Assembly: GCA_020055645.1 (NCBI GenBank)
Contig: CM034546.1
Span: forward strand, 10,354,001-10,418,000
Source: Tomocerus qinae
Lineage: Eukaryota; Arthropoda; Collembola; Entomobryomorpha; Tomoceridae
Reading direction: 5' to 3'
DNA length: 64,000 nucleotides
Below the pieces are notes generated by a model. The model was not told the origin of the DNA. It saw only the letters and a program-made list of their open reading frames with translations, and did no database searches. Each line of letters opens with the position of its first letter. The first letter of the stretch is position 1. This document shows positions 20,807 through 31,476 of this stretch, piece after piece. A program made the translations under genes and the position numbers.

Positions 20807-21068
20807 TATTCTTGTGCCAATTCCAGTGGAAATTTACAAAGATCCCGAAGTATATACTGTGCTTCAAGAAAAATTTAAACAGTACGGGATTACAGTGCCG
20901 AAAAAAGTATCTAACCTTTCAATCGAGTCCTCAGACATCCAGAAATCGGACGTATTTCCATCATGGATAACCTACGAAAAGAGGAGTGTGAAAAGGTTAA
21001 AGTGTCCAAAGAAGAAAAGCAAGCAAGCCAGCCAGAAAAAGAAGCGGAAGAAAAAACTCCAAAAATGA
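20799..21068 (+). CDS. Small protein with strongly basic tail (89 aa)
   Basis: I take the ATG at 20799 (MTSILVPIPVEIYKDPEVY), which overlaps the end of the preceding gene by 8 nt; an upstream frame extension would run back through that gene. The N-terminal ~60 residues are neutral. The last ~30 are almost entirely Lys/Arg (KCPKKKSKQ, KKKRKKKLQK), like a nuclear-localisation or nucleic-acid-binding tail. It also overlaps the start of the next frame by ~105 nt, so one of the two may start later than listed. Function unknown. Confidence 0.6.
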   Translation: MTSILVPIPVEIYKDPEVYTVLQEKFKQYGITVPKKVSNLSIESSDIQKSDVFPSWITYEKRSVKRLKCPKKKSKQASQKKKRKKKLQK

Positions 21069-21406
21069 GTTATTTCTGCCCGTGCTTTAAGATGGTTTCG
21101 CCAATTTCTCAAAATTGCAAAATGCAGCCATTGGAACACAGGGATTTTGACCCCGTTACAATGTTGCCACTTATAACAAACTGCGACCACAATCCGTGCG
21201 ACCCTTACGCCAGAGAAAAATACGACAACGTTCTGACCTTGATTAATCCGTTAAGTTTAAAACCGGATGAAAATTGTAGTCGCTTTCAATTTTCGTATTC
21301 AAATGAATATGTGGGGTCTCTTGTCGACGGACCATACTCGCCGGTATCAGGTTACCAATATGATCATTATAAACGTTTGCCGTTCATCAAAGGCTGCAAC
21401 CATTAA
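20963..21406 (+). CDS. Unassigned Cys/Pro-rich protein (147 aa)
   Basis: The charged N-terminus (KEEKQASQPEKEAEEKT) overlaps the previous gene in another frame. An alternative start at Met35 (MSYFCPCFKMVSPISQ, 21065) would remove nearly all of the overlap and may be the true start. The rest has scattered Cys and His (CPCF, CDHNPCDPYARE) and aromatic residues and no TM. I do not recognise the family. It closes the plus-strand cassette, with AATAAA at 21630-21635, and converges on the integrase gene. Confidence 0.6.
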   Translation: MDNLRKEECEKVKVSKEEKQASQPEKEAEEKTPKMSYFCPCFKMVSPISQNCKMQPLEHRDFDPVTMLPLITNCDHNPCDPYAREKYDNVLTLINPLSLKPDENCSRFQFSYSNEYVGSLVDGPYSPVSGYQYDHYKRLPFIKGCNH

Positions 21407-21671
21407 TACTGCTGGGACACCGTTAGTGTATACAAGGATATGGTTATGTTTGCCAACGGTAAAATAGATCATCGACAGTGGATGAATAAATATCATCCCG
21501 TGCCCCAATGCACGTGTTCCTTTTCTGAAAACTGGGAAAAATATTTTCAAAAGTATTTCTAAATGTTATATTGGCAAAAATTGTAAAAAATGCATTATGT
21601 AAAGTATTTCTATGTGTAAATGATCGACAAATAAAAATTTTTTTTATAAAAATGCACACTTTTTTGCGTTT

Positions 21672-22676
21672 TTATTTCACAAACATGTTAAGATTACATA
21701 AAGGTAACTTATTTAATTCTTCTTCCATTTTCTTGCCAATTTCTGGGTTGACGAGGCTCATTTGTTCATAATAAAATCCGCCGGATACCGGCTCGTGTCT
21801 TAAGTCTTCAATTAAATAAGTAATAGGTCTTGTTTGCTGAATTTTTCGGATTTTAAATATTTCTAATGTAAAATTAGATTCATACCCCTTCTGAAAAATG
21901 AGCTTCTCTTTGCTAAGTCTCACATAATCGCCCACTTTTAGTTTCGCTTTAGGATATTTTAATTTTGAAAAACGCTCAAAATTGGCCAACCACACTTTTT
22001 GCTCGTTTCCTTTTTCATAAACTTGATTAGGCGTCAAATTTGGGAGACTGCTATGCAGTGTATTATTATAGCTTGTAATCAGCATTGGGAGAACATCGAT
22101 CCACTTGTTGTTTTGTCGATATGTAAAATATCTCTGCATGCGAGTTTTGATTGTTCTTACTGCGATTTCAACCATAGCTGCTTTGAGTTCGCTAAATGTG
22201 CTGAATAAGCGAATATGCTTGGATTTTAAATATGATTTTACATACGAGTTGTGAAATTCAAGGCCGGCGTCCGATTGGAGCATTCTCACCGAGTTTAGCT
22301 CCTTATTTTTCATTATGCTTTTAAAGCCTTGTAAGACAACAGGACCAGACTTATTTTTAAGTGCTGCGGCATATAGTTTTTTAGAAAAGGCGTCTATAAC
22401 AAGAAGAATCCATTTAAACTGCCTGTTTTCTTTTGCAAAAGAACTATAATCAATCAAATCAGCAACTAATTGATCTGCCATAAAATTGACTATTACTCTT
22501 CGTCTTTGTTTAATCCTTTTCGCGGCAGGGCGATGCAAGCTGAAGGCGTCCAATTCATTTAACTGGTATTCAATTTCTTTTTTATTCTTTAATTTTCTGT
22601 TTTTTACAAAGCTTGATAAGCCAGAAAAACTTGCTGGAAGACTGGCTTGTACATACTTTTGTCTAATACGACTCAT
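21672..22676 (-). CDS. Retrovirus-type (rve) DDE integrase
   Basis: 334 residues. An N-terminal basic region precedes the rve core. Catalytic Asp1 is in ADLIDYSSF, Asp2 in LQSDAGLEFHNS, and Glu in ELKAAMVEIAVRTIK, 34 residues after Asp2. The C-terminal LKVGDYVRLSKEKLIFQKGY is the small SH3-like barrel typical of Polinton integrases; I see no clear chromodomain. It catalyses staggered insertion of the linear element, consistent with the 6-bp target duplication. The start ATG overlaps the stop of the upstream membrane-protein gene as ATGA (22673-22676). The frame is intact with all catalytic residues. Confidence 0.92.
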   Translation of the reverse strand: MSRIRQKYVQASLPASFSGLSSFVKNRKLKNKKEIEYQLNELDAFSLHRPAAKRIKQRRRVIVNFMADQLVADLIDYSSFAKENRQFKWILLVIDAFSKKLYAAALKNKSGPVVLQGFKSIMKNKELNSVRMLQSDAGLEFHNSYVKSYLKSKHIRLFSTFSELKAAMVEIAVRTIKTRMQRYFTYRQNNKWIDVLPMLITSYNNTLHSSLPNLTPNQVYEKGNEQKVWLANFERFSKLKYPKAKLKVGDYVRLSKEKLIFQKGYESNFTLEIFKIRKIQQTRPITYLIEDLRHEPVSGGFYYEQMSLVNPEIGKKMEEELNKLPLCNLNMFVK

Positions 22677-23116
22677 TTTAATGTTAGTTTTACAATTTTA
22701 TCAAGAATTTTATGAAGTGACGTATAAAATTGACTTATCAAAAACAAAACATACAAGACAATAGTGGCAGTATTAATAATAAATAAGTTTGTGTTCATGC
22801 AATTAATGTTTTCCCCAAATTCCAAAATTCTACGAATTAACAATTGATCAAATAAGAGTTTGTTAGATCTTAGCCACAAATTGTTACAATTTTCCTTAGC
22901 AATAATCTGTTGATGAACAACAAAATGTTTATCAGTCAAACTTTCCTTACTATTCAAACATAAAAAATCTATACTATTGTTAACAGTTATTCCAACTATA
23001 GCTATTTTATCTTTTTCAAAACAATCTATACACTTGGAGCTTAAACGGTCTGAATACGACGTTTCAGCTTTTGACAATGCTACAATCAGCAGACACACAA
23101 AGATCTTAAAATCCAT
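22673..23116 (-). CDS. Type I membrane (glyco)protein-like ORF (147 aa)
   Basis: A cleavable-looking signal peptide (MDFKIFVCLLIVALSKA, residues 1-17) is followed by a ~90-residue ectodomain with paired Cys residues (CIDC, CLN, NCNN, NCMN) and a potential NNS N-glycosylation site. A single TM comes near the C-terminus (INTATIVLYVLFLISQF), then a short basic tail. This is the architecture of a small envelope or cell-surface protein; no family is recognised. It sits between the integrase (4-nt overlap) and the second virion-type paralog. Confidence 0.75.
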   Translation of the reverse strand: MDFKIFVCLLIVALSKAETSYSDRLSSKCIDCFEKDKIAIVGITVNNSIDFLCLNSKESLTDKHFVVHQQIIAKENCNNLWLRSNKLLFDQLLIRRILEFGENINCMNTNLFIINTATIVLYVLFLISQFYTSLHKILDKIVKLTLK

Positions 23117-23167
23117 CTTTATCGCACGACGTCCACAACTGAAATGACCGGCAGCTTGATTTGCTCG

Positions 23168-24916
23168 TCACTTTTCTTGTCTTCTAAACTTGAGAAGAAT
23201 AATGACATTTTTCCAATCTGCTGGAAATAATAGTTCATCGCAACCCGAAGTGATTTGGACTTCTATTTCAGATATAGTATCAGACGTCATTGGAAAATAA
23301 TATAGTGGTCCGAACGGTATATTGACGGAAGGCTGATGGTCGAACCCAGGCCAATGTACCGTTCTAACAACTTTACTCGACTTGTCGCCCATAATGATTC
23401 CGTTACACAAATTAGTAGATATATTAATTTGATGTCTGCACTTTTGACTTGAGTAAATTCTATTGAACGTTTTATCTCTACTTGTCAGCGTGGTATTATT
23501 TTTTAAACTAAAAAACTCTAAGATACGAGGCGGGAATTTAATTTCTACATCTGCGGGAATATCGAGAGCGATTTCATTTTTATCGTCGATTCCAATCCAT
23601 GGCTTCCTTTCGGAATTTAGAGTTAAAGCCTCATTTAACGCAGCTATTACCGTCGACCTTTCCCGATTTGCTGGAACCGGGATTGGAAACTCCAAATTGG
23701 AGATAAATACCTGTCTAATAGTATGGCTTTTGTTAAATGTGTCGCGAAATTCCGTAAATAGAGAGGGATCGTCCATCCGACCGATATATTTTCCCGGCAC
23801 AAATGAAAGCTCTTGCAGTCCCATCAGCTCGGCTAGATCGTTGGGAATAACCAACTTCTTTTCGTTGCTGTCGGCAGCAAACTCGAGTTCCGTCTCATAT
23901 ATTGTATTGTCGTAAATATAACATTCGATATTGTAACCCTTTTCTAAAAGTTTAAAATTGACGCGATCAAAAAATTCCTCCCAAGACCCGCTTTTAGTAA
24001 ATTCTAATGTTTCCTCCTTCCCGCTTTCAATATTTTGAACAACCAACTTGTGAAATCCCTCTGTGCAGGATGATATTTCCTCAATAAAGCCGTCGGATTT
24101 GTATATCTCGCTGGTGTCGACTGCCGCTAGTAGAGATGTTCGCAAATTTAGCTTGCGGAAAAGTTCTTCTTCAAAATACAGGAGTTGATTTTTTCCCATT
24201 GCTATTTTTAGACTTTGAGTCCTATCCTCCAAGGAAATTTTGACCGCTAAATTTCTCTCTGTGAATAAATCGTTAAGATGGCTGACAAGACGTTCAATTG
24301 TCGACTCTGTCTTGTGAAAAGTTACATAGTTAGTCGTCATATTAACAGCGCCAGGGAAAGGGCTGTGGCTATAACAAAATTTAAATTCGTCCGAGGACAA
24401 TGCCAAAAATTCAATAATATTTGCCACCTGTGTTCCATAGTGGCGCCCTTTTTCAAACGTTCGCGATTTCATGTTAAATACTCTTTGAAATTCCTCAGGG
24501 ATAATAAAATATATATCATTCATTACGTCTATTACCACTCGTTGTCTGGAATGTGTTTTAACAATTTTAAATTTAGCTGAAATAATTGGACTAGACTTTG
24601 ACAGTTTGTTGTTTAATTCGTCAACAAAGTCCGGATAATTCCACTCTTTTCTATGCTTAACTTCCACAGAAAACGTTGTTTTCCTAGCAACTTGCAATTT
24701 TCTATCATCTTGATCTAAAAATACTCTCTCGTTGTTCAAATTCACAAATACTTCGGACAATGCCATCTCCCAAAAGCCGTTTGACAAGGATATTTGACTT
24801 GGCAAATTATTGGTAAATTTTGTCACACTATTATTCGGATATTTAGTTTTACACAGGTCAGAGTCCAATTGTACGTAAAACTCCTTTAAGTCTGGAATCG
24901 TTTCGGCGGTAGCCAT
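23168..24916 (-). CDS. Beta-rich virion-type protein, paralog B (582 aa)
   Basis: An intact frame from MATAETIPDLKEFYVQLDSD. It has the YPNN-x-V-x-F motif with GFWEMALSEVF strand, then at least two repeats of a unit containing a ~LRHLN/LNDLF-type helix, a KIAMGKN strand and an IPNDLAELMG / FPPRILEFFSLK helix. It ends in an amphipathic ILLKFRR strand. Layout and many motifs match paralogs A and C. The FYVxL...YPNN start recurs in proteins I associate with F54H12.2-type elements and suggests a penton, minor-capsid or fibre-like role. No TM or enzyme motif is present, so function is not assigned. It is adjacent to paralog A in the same orientation, the result of tandem duplication. Confidence 0.78.
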   Translation of the reverse strand: MATAETIPDLKEFYVQLDSDLCKTKYPNNSVTKFTNNLPSQISLSNGFWEMALSEVFVNLNNERVFLDQDDRKLQVARKTTFSVEVKHRKEWNYPDFVDELNNKLSKSSPIISAKFKIVKTHSRQRVVIDVMNDIYFIIPEEFQRVFNMKSRTFEKGRHYGTQVANIIEFLALSSDEFKFCYSHSPFPGAVNMTTNYVTFHKTESTIERLVSHLNDLFTERNLAVKISLEDRTQSLKIAMGKNQLLYFEEELFRKLNLRTSLLAAVDTSEIYKSDGFIEEISSCTEGFHKLVVQNIESGKEETLEFTKSGSWEEFFDRVNFKLLEKGYNIECYIYDNTIYETELEFAADSNEKKLVIPNDLAELMGLQELSFVPGKYIGRMDDPSLFTEFRDTFNKSHTIRQVFISNLEFPIPVPANRERSTVIAALNEALTLNSERKPWIGIDDKNEIALDIPADVEIKFPPRILEFFSLKNNTTLTSRDKTFNRIYSSQKCRHQINISTNLCNGIIMGDKSSKVVRTVHWPGFDHQPSVNIPFGPLYYFPMTSDTISEIEVQITSGCDELLFPADWKNVIILLKFRRQEK

Positions 24917-24995
24917 GTCAGGAGAATCTATGTTGCTCGGTCGAAGTCAAGATGCCAAATGGCGGTGGTTGGGCCCGCGTATGGAGCTTTAATGT

Positions 24996-26675
24996 TTACA
25001 ATTTTCGGCAGTATTCTCGGAAGCAAAGAGTGGCACGAATTGTTTTGCGAATCAACGTATTACAACCAGAAAATGTAAGGCTAATCTCTTTAAAAGTTGT
25101 ATTTCGTAGGGCAAAATAAAACGGTGGGTTAAACTGCAAGTGTACAGTTGATTCAGATTCAACGTTGCTACATGGTATATGCCTTATTATTTCTGAAATT
25201 TTTCCATTTAACAATATGCCGTTTTCGACTAAGTTGCATTCTATATTTAGCATGTTTCCAATTTCCGAATTTAAAGCTTCAATTATCAATTTATTTTTAG
25301 TTGTAAACGAATATTCTCTTTTTAAACCAAAAAAATCGGATATTTCATTAGGAAATATAATTTCATATTCTTCGGGAATATTTAATTCTATTTCTTTTTG
25401 CGAGTTGAAAAACACCCAATTTTTTCTCAACGATAACGCTTGATTTAAAGCATCGAAAACTTGAAATTTGCCGCCGGATAATGGCTTCAATATAGGAACT
25501 ATATTCGTTTTCTTTGTTCTGAACTTTATTGTGTGTATGAGATTCTTTGCTTCCTCGTCAAACTTTTTTGGTTCTGTCATTCCTCCCACGTATTTTCTTC
25601 CTGATTCAAAAATGCTGTGGCTGAAGCCAAGCATATTAGCCAATCGATCGGGAAAAATGGTGGACTTGTAATAGTTGTCGTTCTCGTAACTGAATTCAAT
25701 TTCGTAACTTTTAGGATCGTGAAGTACAAACAGAACATTAACGGCGTCGTCATATAACTTCCGATTTATATTATTAACGAATTCCCTCCAAGATAATTCT
25801 TTGCTCAATTCGTACTCATAATTTCGTCCATCTGCTGTTCTGACTGAGAATGTGTTATGCACATCCGACAATTTAGCAATTTCGAGTAGAGAACCATCCG
25901 AATGAAATTCTTTTGGTGTCTGTGTACGTAAAACACGGGCTGTGGAAAGTGAAAAATGGACACGAGTATTTTTGCTCAGCGAAACGGTAAGACGTTCATT
26001 TTCATTTTGTACCGAAATACTGCCATTTATTCCTTCGGCTAGGAACTTGTTGTTTAAATGTGTCACCAAGTCTAAAACAGAAGTTTGGTCTTTGTAAAAT
26101 TGAAGAACATTGTATGTGAAATTTCGGGTCCCTATAGTTGATGGAAATGGAACGTTGGAATAATGAATTTCGTATTTAGCCCTAGGCATTCTTCTAATGT
26201 CGTGTAAAGTTGAGATTGCCACTCCTCTGGTAACACCGGTTGAAAATATATTGCCATAGAGTTTTAAGGCCGTTTTCAAATGTTCTGGCAATTTGATGTA
26301 AACGTTATCGTGTAGGGTAAGAAATACCCTAAGAGCATAGTGCGTTTTGCGGACGGAAAAATTTATGGGTATTTTTGGCATCGCTTCCGTAAAAGCTTTA
26401 TTTGTTTCTCGTAAAAACTCGGGAAGGTCCCATGTCTGTCTATGCTCCAACATAAAACTTTCAGTTTTACTAACTTTAGTGACTAGATCAAGATTGTTTG
26501 TAAACTCGAATTTTGGAGCTTGGTCGACAAATAATTCGCAGAGACCAACTTGCCACATGCAAGACGTATTTAATGTTACATTTTGAGAAACTGTTACACT
26601 CGTATTTGTGTTGTTTATGACAATGGAGCCTAGAGTGCTCACTATCTGTATAAACCACTCCCTCAAGATAACCAT
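24996..26675 (-). CDS. Beta-rich virion-type protein, paralog A (559 aa)
   Basis: Start taken at the ATG at 26675 (MVILREWFIQIV); the longer frame to 26711 begins with GTG. It parallels paralog B along its length: CMWQVGLCELFV, QTWDLPEFLRETNKAF, YEIHYSNVPFPSTIG (B has CYSHSPFPGAVN), LVTHLNNKF, FPDRLANMLGFS, IPEEYEIIFPNEISDFFGLK, and a final Arg-rich strand. Identity is modest, so the duplication is old, yet both frames are intact. A structural particle role is likeliest. It follows the polymerase gene on the same strand. Confidence 0.77.
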   Translation of the reverse strand: MVILREWFIQIVSTLGSIVINNTNTSVTVSQNVTLNTSCMWQVGLCELFVDQAPKFEFTNNLDLVTKVSKTESFMLEHRQTWDLPEFLRETNKAFTEAMPKIPINFSVRKTHYALRVFLTLHDNVYIKLPEHLKTALKLYGNIFSTGVTRGVAISTLHDIRRMPRAKYEIHYSNVPFPSTIGTRNFTYNVLQFYKDQTSVLDLVTHLNNKFLAEGINGSISVQNENERLTVSLSKNTRVHFSLSTARVLRTQTPKEFHSDGSLLEIAKLSDVHNTFSVRTADGRNYEYELSKELSWREFVNNINRKLYDDAVNVLFVLHDPKSYEIEFSYENDNYYKSTIFPDRLANMLGFSHSIFESGRKYVGGMTEPKKFDEEAKNLIHTIKFRTKKTNIVPILKPLSGGKFQVFDALNQALSLRKNWVFFNSQKEIELNIPEEYEIIFPNEISDFFGLKREYSFTTKNKLIIEALNSEIGNMLNIECNLVENGILLNGKISEIIRHIPCSNVESESTVHLQFNPPFYFALRNTTFKEISLTFSGCNTLIRKTIRATLCFREYCRKL

Positions 26676-26805
26676 CTTAACTGCTCGGATGACAAATAGG
26701 AAATAAAACACAAAGCCACATGCAGTTGTTATTTATACATATGTACATTTTATTAGAAAATCCAAAAAAAAGTTTTTTATTTACAAGAAATTATGGCCAA
26801 AAATG

Positions 26806-29800
26806 TTAATTTTGTCTAAGTGCAGATATCATTGGGTGGCCAAAGGGAAGAGACCGGACTTCATCAATTTGATACCTCTTCGTATCGACACAATTCATGG
26901 CCACCTTATATCCGCTTTTACTGTATAAAATGTGGTTTTCTGATCTAATGTAGCTAACTGGTAACCGCTTTAATGTACCTTGCAAAATAACTTCCCGCAT
27001 GTCTTCATGTCGAACATTTTTTAAGGTACTACGGGGAATCCCTTTACACCGCATATCGTTTACATTAGCGTTTCTTGAACCATCAGGATTTTCTTTCGGT
27101 TCTTTACTATATTTTAAAACACTGTAAACCTTAGGCCTCACGGCCGCCAGTTCTATTATGTCAAAAATCTCTACTTTAATTAAGCCTGGAACTCCTTTTC
27201 TGCTGACGTCATAAAGTGGATGATCCGTTTCAAGCGTAGAGAAATCATACATGTGATCCATACTTTTTAAATTGTTCATATACACGTTTTCCCGATCTTC
27301 AACAGAGAAAATAACAGAATCTACAACAGAAACAGTAAGTTAAAATACGATTTTAATGTAGACCACCTAAGATGTAATACCTGTATCGCTATAAAGGATT
27401 TCACAATTGGGCCAAAATACATTTTTAAGCCCAATCATGTACCCTGGTCCAGATTTAATAAGTGATCCATAGATGACGCTGTATAACTGCATCTTAATTT
27501 ATTTTGCAAACAGTTAATACAGATCGTTTAAAGAAATAATTGTTTATGTTGATGTATTAATTTACCTTGGATAATTCAAGGATCACAAATCTAAGTTCAA
27601 AAAAGGCTACATTAAAGTATCGGAATAGAAAAATGTAATTTAACCTTGTAATAAATTCAATACCCAATTATCTGCATTTTGTCAGCTACTACTTTCATCT
27701 TCCTCATTTCAATGACGCTGACATTTTCGTCAATAATAGTTATGTTTTTAAAGTTTGGCTTGGCAATTAAACGAAGACATTCGCATTTCGTTGTGCAAAT
27801 GATCAATTCACTGCCATCGCGATATTTTTGGAGACATTTTCCATAGCAAACATTTATTGTGCCTTTTAACGCATCTTTAAGAGTTTTTGACTTGGCGTTT
27901 ATTCTCATATTTACATTTAGATCTATATATTTTTTCATAAACTGCGTCTCCTTAAATTTCATCCCACGGTAACGTTTTCCTACTTTTATTCCTAAGGAAA
28001 TCCAAAATTGCAGGGTTTTGTAATAAGATGCATAACACGATTTGTCTTCCACTGTTAGCACCAACTTTTTACATCCCAACGGGTTAGAAATGTCCTTTTT
28101 CAATTTGCCCAGATGTTCTGTTTGGTAGGCGCTCAACTCATGAGGTAATATTTTTCTCCTTTCAGGAATAAGGGGGAAATCCGCGGTATACTCCACCAGT
28201 TCAGGAGGATAAATTAAATCTGTTTCTAATATATAACCAATGCCAGTGTCGTGAGGTATATTTTCAATGTCCAAATTTTGTAATTCCTCATCGGTTAATC
28301 TCTCAAAAGAATCTTGGGGAAGGTAGGCAGAGAGACTAAGTGCAAAAAAGTGCTTATTAATAAAAAGATAAGCAAAAAATCAAGGAATATAAGTTTAAAC
28401 AAGTTACCAGAGCCCATATAATTGATTTATATCGGCATATTGTATGTATTTTCGGACTTTCGTTGCATCGTATTTTCCAACCCTTTCGTTGTTTGCTGTT
28501 TCCAATCTTTTAGACACGTTTACCACACCCCCGCGAATATTTGATTCAATCATTTGCATCATCTCTACATCCTTTAGGTATTGAAGTTCGACTTTAGTGT
28601 ATCGAAGCATAGCGGCCCAACTGAAGCTAGGTAAGGACCAAAATGAAAAGGGTTCAAGAACATGCGTTTCCATTATAGTGGCTCTATAATGGCAAATGGC
28701 TTGAGCCAACAACAAAACGTCTGTCTTCAAGTATAACAGCAAGTAGTCTTGAAACGTTTGACAACCAAATTCTTTCCACACTGTCTGAGCATGATTATAT
28801 TCTTCATCCGATATGTGCTCCTGTCGCAGTTTTGAATAGAAATTTTGTTTAGGCGGCAAACATGTTTCAGCTAAAACTTCCGTGCTCGAAAAATATTCAT
28901 AGCTAAAAATGCCTTTTCTTTCCAATAGAGAAAGCGTCTCCTTCCGATTAATGTTATCAAAACCACTGTGCAATAAATCAAAGACAATTCCGTCTTTCTG
29001 CAAAGTATCTACTAAACTACTTAAGCTGGCTTTCATGAAATTCATAGAGTCTATAAACCGTATCTTTCCGTCCAAAAGGATTCCCATGAAATGTTGCGAA
29101 TTTTTGGGAATAACTTTAACGGATTTCGGGCTGTAATACTTCAGACTTTGACACAGAATTGAATTGTCGTAATTCCCTATAGTCAAAGTTTCATTAGAAA
29201 CTATATTTTGGGGAAGAGGTATGACGAAGCGGCAGTTGGCAAGTTAAAAAATGCGTGTTGTCGTATAGATATATATGAGATATATGTTACCTGTATTGTG
29301 TCCTAGGAACGTTACCATTTTCTTCTGCTTAGCTGCCAAATTGCAAGAAACACAACAAGATCCATTCTTATAAGGCCTACCGGTTGCGTGGCAATGGTGA
29401 TAAATTTTACGATTTTCTTCAGAAAATGTAATACCACACAAACAACATTCGGTGGCCTCCAAAAACGCATCGTTTTCCTCCTTTGTCATTGGGAAATTAT
29501 GATTTACCTTCATTTGTTCCAACAACACATCTGAAATGGCAACTACAGTGTTAATAAACCGATCCAGGACATCTTCACCACAATAGTGGTGATAATGGAC
29601 CAACTTTTGATTAGGTCCCACTATTGCCAGCCCATAGGCAATCGGCTTGTGAATCGAGTCATAACTAAGGAAACTTTGAGCGTCTCCTACCGTAGCATTT
29701 TGATTTTCACATGTTGCACTCGGTTTTAAAATACACTCAAAATCCCAAAACACCAAGTAATCAATTGGCAACGTTGATTCGCCAAAATTTCGACATTGCA

Positions 29801-30959
29801 GTTTATCATCTTTTGGAAAAACGATTTGTTGCGAGCCCAATGTGACACATTTTTCAAAGTGTTGTAACATTACTTCATTGCACTTGAATTTTGTAAGACA
29901 ACTGGGGCAGTAATGATATATTTTTCTACCTTTAATAAACTTTGAAAAGCTAATTATCGGCGATAAATGGTAAATGTCACTTTCAAAACTATGTGCATTT
30001 TCCAAATACAAGTGTACAGGATTTTTACTATATTTTTTAGTTAACCGCACAGGCGCAAGAACGTTATCGTCGTGTGTAAATATCGAAATGGAAATATCAT
30101 TTTGTCGTTCAAATTTTTCGATGTCGGAAAACTGAACCGGAAAGTTTATGTTTTCATAGTTCAAATAATCAAAACCTTCATAATTTTTGTAGTTTTCAGG
30201 ATTTTTAAATCTTGTTTTTTGAATTGAACCGTTTTTATGAAAAAGACAGCATTGTACAGCATATTTAAAGCAACGAGTTCCCGAATCCGTTAAATACAAA
30301 ATTCCTTTCCTTCTTTTCAATTCAATCGGGCGTTTATTTTGCCTGTTTCCACCAAACTTTATTGGAACATAATTAGCAACGGTAACAAAAAGATTCAAAA
30401 TTTGTTTAACACTCCAACCCGATGAATCCTGGTTAAACTCATTCAGTTTTTCTATGATGTCGTTGCCGGATAGAGTAATAAACGGGTCTATATCTTGTAA
30501 ATGTAAAATCGGTTGAAAATATGCTGAAAGAAGCACTTTCTTCTCAACCGATCCTACATCGTCGACTAACAAAAAATACACTTCCATTTTACACTTATAT
30601 TTTTTGTGTACCCGGAGCACATCACTTAACAACTTGGCCAGCGATTCATCGACCGTTTCTATTAATTTCGATACAAGTGTGGTCGTTACTTCTGGTTCAT
30701 ATGAATATTTTATTATGGCACCTTTATGCGCCTTCTGCACTTGTGTGAAAACAGAAGTGTCTATAACACCTTCTAACGTGTCTGTGCCTGCTCCAGTCTG
30801 GTTGCAATTATGAGCTGAGAGGAACGCAAATGTTTTACTACATAAATGGCAAAAATGTTCACATTCTGTGTGTTTTTCCATGTCAAAATGTGTTCGGCAT
30901 TTGAATTCGCATAATTTGCACGCGATTCTTCCCTTCCAAAATTGATTAGAGTTCGACAT
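26806..30959 (-). CDS. Protein-primed family-B DNA polymerase (pPolB), five exons
   Basis: Exons on the minus strand: 30959-29291, 29176-28408, 28335-27664, 27478-27381 and 27320-26806, predicting about 1240 residues. Exon 1 opens with two C2H2-like fingers (CKLCEFKCRTH, CHLCSKTF). It also holds Exo I (FWDFECIL) and a treble-clef CCLCGITF/HHCHATGRP/SCNL module seen in Polinton polymerases. Exon 2 has Exo II (FIDSMNFM), Exo III (FQDYLLLYLKTD) and motif A (YADINQLYG). Exon 3 has motif B (LKGTINVCYGK). Exon 4 ends inside motif C (LYSDT) and exon 5 begins with its next codon. All catalytic motifs are present. The enzyme copies the element from its ends using a protein primer. The other junctions are exact by phase and motif. 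The 27479-27663 intron is the least certain; its acceptor was chosen by phase. Confidence 0.92.
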
Positions 30960-31476
30960 CTCTGTCTGTATAAAATACAGAAATATAATTGAATTATAAA
31001 TTTAAACGTTTTTTTTTGCAAATTTTATTAAAAATTATATTAAGTTAATAATAATAGACTTTTGAAATAAAAATGTATATTTTACAAGTACATATTTTAT
31101 AATTTGAATTTAAAAACAATATTTTTTGAGTTCATTTTATAAGATAAGTGAAAATAAACACTTTTTAAAATTCAGTTGTTTAATTGAAAATTAAAATTAG
31201 CATTTAAAAAATAACTAATAACTTTTAGAAGATGGTGAACAATAATCTTATAATAATTATAAACCCTTTGTCTACTGATTTTGAAATCTTAACACATTTT
31301 TAAATTTATTTTTATTGATTTGTCTAATAAATTTAAGAGTATTATAATGATTTATTGTAATTTAGCTTTATTGAAATTAAGGCGAGAATTACCAACACAC
31401 AAATTATACACACAAAATCTAAAAAATCATTTCATTTATTTTTAAGCAAACCACACATTAATACATACATTACAAC
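30960..31476. other. AT-rich intergenic region upstream of the polymerase
   Basis: About 500 bp of very AT-rich DNA between the polymerase start and the stop of the small minus-strand ORF cluster. It should hold the polymerase promoter. A candidate acceptor (TTTATACAG) 6 bases before the polymerase ATG hints at a 5'-UTR intron. Confidence 0.4.
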
